Shown here piece by piece: positions 9,031 to 17,380 of a stretch of DNA of 64,000 nucleotides. Under the pieces are notes generated by a model, which was not told where the DNA came from, did no database searches, and worked only from the letters and a program-made list of their open reading frames with translations. The stretch is from NCBI RefSeq assembly GCF_000219125.1, contig NZ_AFGF01000050.1, positions 1 through 64,000 of the forward strand. The letters run 5' to 3'. Positions within the stretch are counted from its first letter, which is position 1. The number at the start of each line of letters is the position of its first letter. A program made the translations under genes and the position numbers. The stretch comes from Acetonema longum DSM 6540. Lineage in GTDB: Bacteria; Bacillota; Negativicutes; Sporomusales; Acetonemataceae.

Positions 9031-10416
9031 TCATTCCTCCTGGCGCCGGGACGTATAATGGGTATGTAACAGATGATGCGATTCTGAACCCAGGGGCTTT
9101 CCCAGGAAGGCTTCATATAACTTTTGAATTTCAGGGTTGTCATGGGATTTTCTGAGAGATAACGCCGCATCGTGGTTATAAATGCTGCCCTTCCGGCCGG
9201 CGTAGGCAGCAGGCTTGTCGCCCGGGATCAGTACCTTGGGTTGGCCGCCGCCGCTGACACAGCCGACGGGACAAGTCATAACCTCTATGAAATGGAAGTC
9301 CGCCTTGCCGGCCTTGACCTGTTCCAAAAGTTCCCGGACATGTTTTAGTCCGGCCACAACGACTACTTTCAGTTCCAAGTCCCCCAGCTTCACAGCCGCT
9401 TTTCTGACTCCTTCCCCGCCGCGGACGGTTGTAAAATCCAGTTCAGGCAAGGACTGACCCGTGACCCATTCGTAAGCGGTCCTCAAGGCAGCTTCCATGA
9501 CGCCGCCGGTAACGCCGAAAATGGCGCCGGCGCCGGTATAAGTCCCTAAGGGCTTATCGAATTCGGCTTCCGTCAACTTGTCAAAATCAATGCCGGCATC
9601 CTTCAACAGCTGGGCCAATTCCCGGGTGGTCAGTACGGCATCCACGTCATGGTAACCGCTAGCCGCCATTTCCGGCCGTTCACACTCAAATTTTTTACAG
9701 GTACAGGGCATCACCGACAGGCTGTAGACCCTGGCCGGCTCCACTTCGTCCAGCTTGGCGCCGAAGGTTTTAAACAGGGCCCCCGCCATCTGCTGCGGCG
9801 ACTTGCAGCTGGAGAGATGGGGAATGAGTTCGGGATAGGTATCTTCCACATATTTCACCCAGGCAGGACAGCAGGAGGTAAACATGGGCATTCTGCCGCC
9901 CTGAGTCAGCCGCTGCACCAGTTCGGAGCTCTCTTCCATGATTGTCAGGTCAGCCGCAAAGTTTGTGTCATAAATCCGGTCAAAACCGGCTGTTTTTAAG
10001 GCCGCCGCCATTTTACCGGGAGTCAGGCTGCCCAGAGGCAGGCCGAACTCTTCGGCAATAGCCACCCGCACTGCCGGCGCGCACTGAACGATCTTAAACA
10101 GGCCGGGATCAGCCAGAGCCGCTTTCACCCGGGGCGCATCCCCCCGGTTATAGGCCGCAAATAAGGGTTCCCGCACTGATGGCAGCAACCCGCGTTCGGC
10201 CAGTTTTTGCTCCCGGGGCGCAATCTCTTCGTCAAAAATAGAAGCATAAGCGCTGCAGATCTGAACGCACTGGCCACAGACAATACATCGTTCCCGGCTG
10301 ATCGTATGGGGCTGGCCTTTTTCGCCTTCAATGGCATCAACCGGACAGACCTGGACACAACGCCGGCAGCCGGTACAAAGTTCCCGGTCAATGTGAATGA
10401 ATGGGACTACCGCCAT
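9031..10416 (-). CDS. hydA2: [FeFe] hydrogenase subunit of hydrogen-dependent CO2 reductase
   Basis: 461 aa monomeric-type [FeFe] hydrogenase. Two N-terminal 4Fe-4S clusters (C14/17/20/24 and C44/47/50/54) precede the H-cluster domain. H-cluster motifs are TSCCPAW (180-186), MPCTCKKFE (236-244) and TCPVGCVSGGGQP (from 381; C382 and C386). The last motif has PV where most hydrogenases have PG. There is no NAD- or flavin-binding region, so electrons must leave through the adjacent HycB-like proteins. The short length and neighbours match HydA2 of the Acetobacterium CO2 reductase. It starts 4 nt after the preceding ferredoxin gene. Confidence 0.9.
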   Translation of the reverse strand: MAVVPFIHIDRELCTGCRRCVQVCPVDAIEGEKGQPHTISRERCIVCGQCVQICSAYASIFDEEIAPREQKLAERGLLPSVREPLFAAYNRGDAPRVKAALADPGLFKIVQCAPAVRVAIAEEFGLPLGSLTPGKMAAALKTAGFDRIYDTNFAADLTIMEESSELVQRLTQGGRMPMFTSCCPAWVKYVEDTYPELIPHLSSCKSPQQMAGALFKTFGAKLDEVEPARVYSLSVMPCTCKKFECERPEMAASGYHDVDAVLTTRELAQLLKDAGIDFDKLTEAEFDKPLGTYTGAGAIFGVTGGVMEAALRTAYEWVTGQSLPELDFTTVRGGEGVRKAAVKLGDLELKVVVVAGLKHVRELLEQVKAGKADFHFIEVMTCPVGCVSGGGQPKVLIPGDKPAAYAGRKGSIYNHDAALSLRKSHDNPEIQKLYEAFLGKPLGSESHHLLHTHYTSRRQEE

Positions 10417-10420
10417 ATTG

Positions 10421-11011
10421 TCAGCCTCCCATAAAACTTTTCATGGAATGCAGCAGATTGAGAGCCGCTTCCCGGTTGCGCCTTTTTTGGTCTTTTGGCG
10501 GATAAATCACCGTCAGAGCCTTCTCCGGACAGGCTTCCACGCAAGCCAGCCCGCCGTCGCGATCATGGCACAGGTCGCATTTATTGGCCACAATCCATTC
10601 TTTGTCCCGAAGACCGGCCTGACTTTCCACCTTCAGGGCACTCTGACTGACCGGCTTGCCGCCGCGATACACAGGCACCAGATCAATCGCCCCAAAGGGG
10701 CAAGCCAGCATGCAGGTCTTGCAGCCGATACAGGTATCGGCGTCGATCAGAATGGTGTGATGGGTCTGAGTAATCGCCGCCACCGGACAGGCATTGGCGC
10801 AGGGAGCATCTTCACAGTGACGGCATTGGACCGGCACGGTCACTTCCGGTGTCTTAACCAGGTACAATCTGGGAATGACCGGCGCCGTCAGCGTTCCGAC
10901 CGTGGCCCCCGATTGATCGGAATGAGCTACCGAGCAGGCTAGCTCGCAAACCCGGCAGCCGATACATTTTGCAGGATCAGCCGTGACAAACGCATTTAAT
11001 TTGTTGTCCAC
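10421..11011 (-). CDS. HycB-like ferredoxin subunit (first gene of CO2 reductase operon)
   Basis: 196 aa four-cluster ferredoxin: CIGCRVCELAC, CRHCEDAPCANAC, CIGCKTCMLAC and CDLCHDRDGGLACVEAC. It resembles the copy at 7809-8420 more than the one at 8456-8995. The GTG at 11011 was chosen because AGGGGAGG lies 7 nt upstream; an ATG at 11029 lacks a ribosome site. By position next to the hydrogenase it is the likely HydA2-side electron carrier. A strong hairpin precedes it at 11064-11118. Confidence 0.85.
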   Translation of the reverse strand: MDNKLNAFVTADPAKCIGCRVCELACSVAHSDQSGATVGTLTAPVIPRLYLVKTPEVTVPVQCRHCEDAPCANACPVAAITQTHHTILIDADTCIGCKTCMLACPFGAIDLVPVYRGGKPVSQSALKVESQAGLRDKEWIVANKCDLCHDRDGGLACVEACPEKALTVIYPPKDQKRRNREAALNLLHSMKSFMGG

Positions 11012-11063
11012 CCTATGGCCTCCCCTCATATTGATTGATCAGTCGGCTGAATCGCCAAGCGCC

Positions 11064-11118
11064 GATTGGCAGTCCTGCGAAAGCCGTTTGTTCCGGCTCC
11101 CGCTGATGACTGCCAATC
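11064..11118 (-). other. Stable RNA hairpin between cooT and the CO2 reductase operon
   Basis: Outer arms GATTGGCAGTC / GACTGCCAATC (11 bp) enclose an inner 10-bp stem, GCGGGAGCCG / CGGCUUUCGC, with loop GAACAAA. Two inner pairs are G-U when read as minus-strand RNA and become mismatches on the plus strand, so the structure is shaped for the minus transcript. No T-run follows, so it is not an ordinary terminator. It could be an RNase barrier, attenuator or protein site that sets different levels for the acs and CO2 reductase parts of one transcript. Confidence 0.6.
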
Positions 11119-11126
11119 AGCTGATT

Positions 11127-11318
11127 TTACTCGTTTCCTTCGAGAATAATCCGATGATCCACCAGCAGTAACTCTTTAATTTTACCTTTAACGATTTTCT
11201 GCTGGCCGAAAATATTCCGCAAATGCACTTCTGTTCCGGTAGGAACCACATAAAGCACATCTTCCATGATCAATTTTTCTTTGCCGTTTTCATACAGATA
11301 GGCGTTGGATTCGCACAT
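11127..11318 (-). CDS. cooT: CooT-family nickel-binding protein
   Basis: 63 aa. It begins MCESNAYL, keeping the Cys2 that binds nickel in the CooT family, and ends in the small beta-barrel sequence typical of the family. CooT takes part in nickel supply to CO dehydrogenase. Its place between acsE and the CO2 reductase genes, in an operon with two CooC ATPases, agrees with a role in loading Ni into AcsA or AcsB. The ATG at 11318 has GGAAGGA upstream. It is 33 nt after acsE. Confidence 0.85.
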   Translation of the reverse strand: MCESNAYLYENGKEKLIMEDVLYVVPTGTEVHLRNIFGQQKIVKGKIKELLLVDHRIILEGNE

Positions 11319-11351
11319 GATTTTATCCTTCCCTCGTTCTTCTTATCAAAA

Positions 11352-12149
11352 TCAATGAGCGGAATGCTGCCGGAATACCTTTTGGTAGGAATCGCAGTAG
11401 ATGTCTTTATTGAGGATCAGCCGGGCCGTGGCAATAGCATCCACCATCGGGTCATCCATCACGTCCATAATGGCCGAATCCAGACCGGCGCCCATGGCCA
11501 TAACGGCAAAAGTACGGTTGATCAGCGGGCGATGAGGGGTTTTCTGGGATACATTGCTCAGACCGATGGTGGTCCGAGGCGCCGGATTGGACAGGGTTTT
11601 AATCTGGCGCAGGGTCTCCAGGACCTCAATAGCATGTTCCTGGCCTACGTTGACCGGCAGACAGATGGGGTCCAGGTAGAGGTCTTCAAAAGGCAGACCG
11701 TAGGCATCGGCATTGGCCACCAGTTCCATGGCAAAGGCTGTCCGGTCTTCGGCGCTTTTAGGCACGCCCTTGTTGGTCATGCACAAGCCGATGAGAGCGG
11801 CCTTATGTTCCACCGCCAGCGGGAACAGCCGGTCGATTTCCGCCTGTTCGCATTTGCAGGAGTTGATCATGCCCGGTCGCTTGAGGACTTTCAAGGCGGC
11901 TTCAATGGCGTCAAAGTTAGTGCAGTCCAGACACAGGGGCAGGTCAGTGACTTCCTGGACCGCCTGGGCCATCCAGGGCAGGGTTTTCACCTGATCTTCA
12001 GCATTAGGCCCGGTGTTCACATCCAGGTAGTGGGCCCCCGCCGCCTCCTGTTTTTGGGCCCATTCCTGCAGCGGTTTAGGATCCCATTCGATTACGGCTT
12101 TGCCAATATCCTTAAACATCCCGTTAATTCTCTCACCAATTAGGATCAT
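11352..12149 (-). CDS. acsE: Methyl-THF:corrinoid iron-sulfur protein methyltransferase
   Basis: 265 aa TIM-barrel methyltransferase that moves the methyl group from 5-methyl-THF to the cobalt of the corrinoid iron-sulfur protein. Family features are the N-terminal MILIGERING, the pterin-site segments LDVNTGP and CLDCTNFD, and INSCK. The length matches Moorella AcsE (262 aa). It has a strong GGAGGAG ribosome site, lies just after acsD and before cooT, and should be cotranscribed with the whole acs cluster. Confidence 0.95.
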   Translation of the reverse strand: MILIGERINGMFKDIGKAVIEWDPKPLQEWAQKQEAAGAHYLDVNTGPNAEDQVKTLPWMAQAVQEVTDLPLCLDCTNFDAIEAALKVLKRPGMINSCKCEQAEIDRLFPLAVEHKAALIGLCMTNKGVPKSAEDRTAFAMELVANADAYGLPFEDLYLDPICLPVNVGQEHAIEVLETLRQIKTLSNPAPRTTIGLSNVSQKTPHRPLINRTFAVMAMGAGLDSAIMDVMDDPMVDAIATARLILNKDIYCDSYQKVFRQHSAH

Positions 12150-12183
12150 ATATGCTCCTCCTTTTATTCATTGTACGAAAGTC

Positions 12184-13158
12184 TTATACTGCCTGCGGCA
12201 CCATCAGCTCGGCGATATTTTTCCGCACTAACTCAATCGCTTCCGGGTGGCGCATAATCAGGATATGAACGCCGCCTTGCAGAAGAGCGGTAGCAGTCAT
12301 AGCTTCCCAGAGGATGCCCCGCTCAGCCTGGTCTCCCCAAGCCGGGAAGTCGCTGTGAGGGGCATTGGCCTCTTTGGCTCTCCAGGCTTCGTAGCCCACG
12401 CTGGCGATAATCGGCGTGGACAGCATCCGGTCGCCCTGCAGCGCCCCCAGACGGCCCCGTTCCAGAATGGAATAAGTATACTCAATGCCGTATCCCAGTC
12501 CGCCGGCGCCCGGATCAACCACGATCTTATCCAGGGGCAGACCCATTTCGGTAATCAGGATGTTCAGCTGTTTGCAGATATTAATATCGCAGGGAGTCAG
12601 GGCAATGACATTATGCTTGTGGACCATAGCCGCCGCCACTATGGACTTGTAGTTTTCCTGCTCCGCCACGCCGAGAAGCAGGTTTTCGCCGCTGGTTGCC
12701 TCTGCCACTAAGGGCATGACCTGATTGTCTTTTTCTTCATTGCCGCAGCCTGATACAATAAGGGGTACGCCCACTGCCGCCAGCACGTCTTTAACGATTT
12801 TGACGCATTCCTCGGGACTGTGATTTTCCAGGTCCGGGTCAGCCCCGGCCAGTTTCAGATAGATCACTTCCGCCCCGTATTGTTCGACGCATTTCTTGGC
12901 CCAGGCTGCAGGATTGGCCACCACATCGGCAAAGGGAGCCTTCACGACTTCATTCCACTGTTCCGGCACCCGGCTTTGTACCTCCATAGCAATCACCGGT
13001 TTGTAAGGAAACTCTCCTTCAAATTGCAAAAAGGGCAGGGCTGTATCGCCGCCCACTGTCACTACGCTGGTCCGGGTCCCTCCTTGTTCTTTGGTGGCGC
13101 CCAGAACCACAGAAGTAATTTTTCCTGAATTTCTTTCTTTAAGAATTTGCAGGGCCAT
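12184..13158 (-). CDS. acsD: Corrinoid iron-sulfur protein, small subunit
   Basis: 324 aa beta subunit (CdhD/AcsD family). It is a TIM barrel that carries cobamide together with the AcsC subunit. Recognisable segments are [19 protein letters not shown], the central GCGNEEKD and [18 protein letters not shown]. The ATG at 13158 is preferred over the one at 13164, which is only about 1 nt from the GGAG site. It acts as methyl carrier between AcsE and the acetyl-CoA synthase. It lies between the CooC/AcsF ATPase and acsE. Confidence 0.95.
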   Translation of the reverse strand: MALQILKERNSGKITSVVLGATKEQGGTRTSVVTVGGDTALPFLQFEGEFPYKPVIAMEVQSRVPEQWNEVVKAPFADVVANPAAWAKKCVEQYGAEVIYLKLAGADPDLENHSPEECVKIVKDVLAAVGVPLIVSGCGNEEKDNQVMPLVAEATSGENLLLGVAEQENYKSIVAAAMVHKHNVIALTPCDINICKQLNILITEMGLPLDKIVVDPGAGGLGYGIEYTYSILERGRLGALQGDRMLSTPIIASVGYEAWRAKEANAPHSDFPAWGDQAERGILWEAMTATALLQGGVHILIMRHPEAIELVRKNIAELMVPQAV

Positions 13159-13183
13159 AGTCATGCTCCTCTCTCACTTATTC

Positions 13184-13936
13184 CTATAAATTTACTTTGT
13201 CGCAAATGGCATTAACCGCTGTCACGGCCGGAGAATCCTCCGGCAGGTCGAATAAAGGCTTGCTCTCCAGATCATAGCGTACGATGCAGGCGTCATAGGG
13301 GATCACTCCGATGAGAGTCAGACCGGTGGCGGCGATTTCCGCCTGTAAGGCTTCCAGGTCCCCGGTCTGGTTCTTGGTCACGATGAGATAGATCTCCTTG
13401 ATCCGGGAGCTTAAACTCCGGACCAGGCTGTGGACCCGGCCCGCCGAGCGGATGCCTCTGGCTGAGGTATCGCTGACAATAAACAAAATATCCACAGCGC
13501 TGGTCACCCGGCGACTGATATGTTCCATGCCGGCTTCATTGTCCATAATGGTATAATTATAACCGTCACTCAAATTCTCCAGGTGCTTGCGCAGGATGTT
13601 ATTGGGGAAACAATAGCATCCTGGCCCGTCAGGCCCGCCCATGACCAGTAAATCCACGTCCTTGGTCTCGACCAGAGCTGACTGCAGTTTGTACTGGATA
13701 AAAGTTTCCTGGGTCATGCCCGCCGGCAGGCCTTCAGCAGATTTGGTCCGGGCAATGACCTCGGAGATGGTTTCTCCCAGTTTCAATCCCAGAGCTTCGT
13801 TTAAATTGGCATTGGGATCGGCATCCACCGCTAAAATAGGTCCTTTTTTCTTTTCAATCAGGTAGCGGATCAGTAAGGAAGTAAACGTGGTTTTACCGGT
13901 GCCGCCCTTGCCGGCTACTGCAATTTGTCGTGTCAT
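13184..13936 (-). CDS. CooC/AcsF-type nickel-insertion ATPase
   Basis: 250 aa MinD-like ATPase with deviant Walker A KGGTGKTT near residue 10 and the paired cysteines in GCYCFPNN that bind metal in CooC dimers. In acetogens the copy beside acsV/acsD (AcsF) is linked to maturation of acetyl-CoA synthase, while the one beside acsA serves CO dehydrogenase; here both are present (second copy at 21708-22469). Position therefore favours AcsF, but sequence alone does not separate the two. GGGGAGG lies about 11 nt before the ATG. Confidence 0.88.
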   Translation of the reverse strand: MTRQIAVAGKGGTGKTTFTSLLIRYLIEKKKGPILAVDADPNANLNEALGLKLGETISEVIARTKSAEGLPAGMTQETFIQYKLQSALVETKDVDLLVMGGPDGPGCYCFPNNILRKHLENLSDGYNYTIMDNEAGMEHISRRVTSAVDILFIVSDTSARGIRSAGRVHSLVRSLSSRIKEIYLIVTKNQTGDLEALQAEIAATGLTLIGVIPYDACIVRYDLESKPLFDLPEDSPAVTAVNAICDKVNL

Positions 13937-13960
13937 GATATGTCTGCCTCCCCGATTCTA

Positions 13961-15823
13961 TTACTTGTCGATAGACGGAAACAAAGTCAGGTCTGTATGG
14001 GGCAAAAACAGCGCCGCCATGAATTCTTCCATAAAGCCATTCCCCAGGGATAATTCCAGGTAGGTCATTCGCCGGGCCAGATCTTCGGCGGCGACAACAG
14101 CCCCTGAGGAAACTAAGGCAGTATAAGCGCCTTTGACTGAGGTATTGCCGAGGAAATGATATTTTTCCGGCGCAACATCCGGCAGCAGTCCGATCTCTAC
14201 GGCCGCCGCCACATTGAGGCAATTGCCGAATCCGCCGGCAATACAGATCCTTTCGATGGAGTCCAGTTCCAGGTCCACCGCCTTGAGCAGGCTGCGCAGG
14301 CCGGCATACACAGCGCCTTTGGCCCGCAGCAGATTTTTCACGTCAGCCTCAGTGATGACGATATCCCGACCACCGGCTGTCTCACCTGCCCAGACCAGCA
14401 CATACTCCATGCCGCCGTCGGACCGGCGCAGCCGGGGCGTGGCCAGATCCTGAATCTTTCCGGCCCGGTCAATGATCCCGGTCTGGCGCATGGCCGACAG
14501 GGCATTAATGAGGCCGGAGCCGCAGATTCCCACCGGTTTAGCGCCGTCAATGGCAAAACAGGTGACTTCATAAGTTGCCGGGTCGATGCTAATCCCCTCA
14601 ATGGCTCCCGGCATGGCTCGCATGCCGTCGGTGATGCCGGCGCCTTCGAAAGCCGGGCCGGCGGAGCAGGCGCAGGTCACGATCCAGTCCTGGTTGCCCA
14701 GTGCCATCTCCCCGTTGGTGCCGATGTCGAGGAAGAGAGTTAATGCTTCTGACTCGGTCATGCCATTAATCAGAGAACCGGCGACGATATCGCCGCCCAC
14801 ATAGCTGGCCACTGCCGGAAAGGCATAAACCAAGGCCTGTGGATGAACCGTCAGCCCCAGTTCCCCCGCTATTAGGACAGGAAAGCTGCTGACTGCCGGC
14901 ACATAAGGCTCCAGCCGGATATAGCGGGGCTGAATGCCAAAAATCAAATGGGTCATGGTGGTGTTCGCCGCCACGGTAACCGCCTTGATCTCTCTGGACT
15001 GAATCCCCTGGCGGCTGATTAGGTCTTGAATCAAACCGTTCATGGTGTCCAGCACGGCCTGCTGTAGGTCCGCCAGTCCATTTTCCTGCTCATCGGCGTA
15101 GATGATACGGCTGATCACATCATCGCCGAACTGAGCTTGTTTGTTGTGGGTTCCCGCCTGGCCGGCAACAGTGCCGGAAGCTAAATCTACCAGATAAACC
15201 GCCACCGTGGTGGTTCCCACATCCACGGCGATTCCCCAGGAGCCGGGGGCAGCATCACCGGCGGGAACCTCCAGGCCGATCAGCCGGGCAGAATCGCCAA
15301 CGATCCCGTAAGTCAGGTCCAGACGCCAGTTATTGCGCCGCAACAGGTCCGGCAGGGAACGGATCTGCTCCAGTTCCAGCCCGGCCAGCTGCAAGCCGGT
15401 GGCTCTGGCAAAGGCCAGGCAAAGCCGGTCCAGGTCATTGCCGGGATCAGTCAGGCTGGGAGGAACAACCTCCAGCCTAACGGTCCGGCACAGAGGTTTA
15501 AGAGGAAATGAGGCTGGCAATGCCGGCGCACCGGCCAGCAATACCTGATGTCCGTTTAGCCGGGAAGAAGCCGGTATTTCCACCACCGGATCATCCAGTA
15601 CCAGTGTCTGGCAGGCAGCCACCCATCCGTCCTGAGTCGGCTGGTCCTGGTAATCTACCGAACCTTTGACCACCTTTACCCGGCATTTACCGCAGCTGCC
15701 TTTGCCGCCGCAGCTGGCTTTCATTTCAATGCCAGCCTGGCGGGCCGCTGTCAGGAGATCCGTTCCTTTATCCACTTCTAACCGGATGTTGTCAGGCTGA
15801 AACAGTACGGTGCATTGTTGCAT
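13961..15823 (-). CDS. acsV: Corrinoid protein reductive activator
   Basis: 620 aa. The N-terminal ~90 residues are a plant-type [2Fe-2S] ferredoxin (CGGKGSCGKC plus a later Cys); the rest is an ASKHA-fold ATPase of the RACE family (DUF4445) with phosphate loops VDVGTTTVAVYL, LDIGTNGEMALG and AGGFGNCL. It reduces oxidised Co(II) in the corrinoid iron-sulfur protein back to Co(I) at the cost of ATP. The start at 15823 (MQQCTVLFQ) has GAGGG upstream; the longer frame to 15913 overlaps acsC and is not used. A shorter relative without the ferredoxin domain lies at 26679-27980. Confidence 0.9.
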   Translation of the reverse strand: MQQCTVLFQPDNIRLEVDKGTDLLTAARQAGIEMKASCGGKGSCGKCRVKVVKGSVDYQDQPTQDGWVAACQTLVLDDPVVEIPASSRLNGHQVLLAGAPALPASFPLKPLCRTVRLEVVPPSLTDPGNDLDRLCLAFARATGLQLAGLELEQIRSLPDLLRRNNWRLDLTYGIVGDSARLIGLEVPAGDAAPGSWGIAVDVGTTTVAVYLVDLASGTVAGQAGTHNKQAQFGDDVISRIIYADEQENGLADLQQAVLDTMNGLIQDLISRQGIQSREIKAVTVAANTTMTHLIFGIQPRYIRLEPYVPAVSSFPVLIAGELGLTVHPQALVYAFPAVASYVGGDIVAGSLINGMTESEALTLFLDIGTNGEMALGNQDWIVTCACSAGPAFEGAGITDGMRAMPGAIEGISIDPATYEVTCFAIDGAKPVGICGSGLINALSAMRQTGIIDRAGKIQDLATPRLRRSDGGMEYVLVWAGETAGGRDIVITEADVKNLLRAKGAVYAGLRSLLKAVDLELDSIERICIAGGFGNCLNVAAAVEIGLLPDVAPEKYHFLGNTSVKGAYTALVSSGAVVAAEDLARRMTYLELSLGNGFMEEFMAALFLPHTDLTLFPSIDK

Positions 15824-15848
15824 AGCAGCCACCCTCACATATGTTATA

Positions 15849-17183
15849 TCAGGCAAAGCGCGCCTTAGCGAAAGTCGGTATGCCGGCAGCTTCCTGAGGC
15901 CCCACCAGCACATTCCAGCCGGATTTTTCCTTCAGTTTTCCGCTGAGTACGGCGGTATGGCCGGGGATCACGCAGGTGGTATGATCAATTTTGCTCTTGA
16001 TGCCGGAACTTTCCAGAAAATCGGCGATGGAATCGGCGCTGAATTTGCCCGAGGCCCAGGATGTGAGCACCGACGTACCGTCGGTATCCACCGGTAGGAT
16101 ATAACCGGGGATCTTGCTGGCAGCCACTTCGCCTTCAACTGCGAAATAGGTCAAAGCAAAGTTGGTGCAGACATAAACCGGCGAGGCAGGAGTGACGGCA
16201 CCGATTTCATAGATCTTCGCCTCCACCGCAATGGGTTTTTGCGGGTCGGTAAACACATTCTGCCGCCAGGCCAAAAGAGGCAGGATTTGGGACTTTTCGT
16301 CAGCCTTCATGACGATAATGCCGGCGAATTTAGCCACATAGACGCTGGCCTGAATGACTTCCTCCCGGGGGTCTTCCGGGGCAGTAAAGGTAATCGTAGG
16401 ATAGCCGAAAGGCCGGAACTTCTTTTTGACGGCCAGGCGACGGATCTGGGTTTGATCGGCCAGTACCTGGGAGGTGCTCCGGCTGCCGGTATCAATGACC
16501 AGTTCTTTATACAGGGGAGCAATTTTTTCCACCAGTTCCGCTGTGTCCGCCAGATTTTTTCCCTTAACGGCCAGCGGGCAGTTGTGGGTCTTGGCCAGTT
16601 CCGCCATGGCCTGATAGTTATCGGCCGCAGCAGCGTAAATCAGCGGTTTCTTAACAGCTACTCCCGGCAGGGCCGCTTCAAAGGCCGCCGGATTATCGCT
16701 GACCAGAATCAGAGGCAGCGCGGTTTTCTCCGCCACCTGCGCCACGAAGGTTTTATAATTGGCCGGGTCATGGGAGGCATCAATAACGGCGATCAAATTG
16801 ACGCTCAGTTGCTGACCGACCCTTTCTACCTTGAGATCGTTGATTTTTCCTATCTTAGCGGCCAACTGGTCCAAGGGAAGGGTATCGTTTACGCTGATAG
16901 CCAGACCTGTGGGATGGAAAAAGGTTTTATCATGGCGGAAGATCACTGTCTCATCCCCCAGGGCCAGGGCATGCTCGCCACTGCCCACTGTCACCAGCCG
17001 AATAGGCGGCGCCGAAGCGGCGCCCAGATTTTCTTTCGCTTCTTCAGATACGTAGGGACAAAGATCCAGGGATGTTTTGGCGGCAGCCAGCGCCATGGCA
17101 AAAGCCATGCAAGTAGCTGCGCCGCACTCCTTGCAGTTTTTCTTTGGCAGTTGTTTAAAAATATCTAATCCCGTTAAAGCCAT
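15849..17183 (-). CDS. acsC: Corrinoid iron-sulfur protein, large subunit
   Basis: 444 aa gamma subunit. The N-terminal 4Fe-4S cluster cysteines are C17, C20, C25 and C42, the same numbers as in Moorella, followed by a TIM barrel and a C-terminal cobamide-binding domain. With AcsD it carries the methyl group to acetyl-CoA synthase. The ATG at 17183 with AAAGGGG 8 nt upstream is used rather than 17201. A 128-bp palindromic repeat fills most of the gap to acsB. Confidence 0.95.
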   Translation of the reverse strand: MALTGLDIFKQLPKKNCKECGAATCMAFAMALAAAKTSLDLCPYVSEEAKENLGAASAPPIRLVTVGSGEHALALGDETVIFRHDKTFFHPTGLAISVNDTLPLDQLAAKIGKINDLKVERVGQQLSVNLIAVIDASHDPANYKTFVAQVAEKTALPLILVSDNPAAFEAALPGVAVKKPLIYAAAADNYQAMAELAKTHNCPLAVKGKNLADTAELVEKIAPLYKELVIDTGSRSTSQVLADQTQIRRLAVKKKFRPFGYPTITFTAPEDPREEVIQASVYVAKFAGIIVMKADEKSQILPLLAWRQNVFTDPQKPIAVEAKIYEIGAVTPASPVYVCTNFALTYFAVEGEVAASKIPGYILPVDTDGTSVLTSWASGKFSADSIADFLESSGIKSKIDHTTCVIPGHTAVLSGKLKEKSGWNVLVGPQEAAGIPTFAKARFA

Positions 17184-17250
17184 ACTGTTATCCCCTTTCA
17201 TTTCAATAACTGAATTACCCTGTGCGAACTCATCTACAGCCTCCGAATCT

Positions 17251-17378
17251 GGGCCTGTTCAAAAAGGTCCAGATTCTAGGCGCGACGAGGACGCGCGCGC
17301 AGACAGTACGTTTGGGAGGGTACGGCAAGCGCGCGCCCGCAGGAGCAACAACGCAGATGGGCCTTTTTCAACAGGCCC
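17251..17378. repeat. Interspersed palindromic repeat, copy 1
   Basis: About 128 bp bounded by GGGCCTGTT / AACAGGCCC, then AAAAAGGTCCAGAT on the left and GCAGATGGGCCTTTTT on the right. The middle also folds on itself (GCGCGCGC runs, paired TACG). It begins 2 nt after the acsB stop codon. It shares ends and layout with the repeats at 21584 and 25261. Confidence 0.9.
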
Positions 17379-17380
17379 CG

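Noticed and set aside
11030-11126. Molybdenum-cofactor riboswitch upstream of the CO2 reductase genes
   Set aside because: The hairpin is strong but I could not find the conserved Moco-riboswitch segments; it is recorded only as an unexplained structure.
17251-17378. Palindromic repeats as CRISPR units
   Set aside because: Only three dispersed copies exist, several kb apart, each a single long palindrome without spacers or cas genes.
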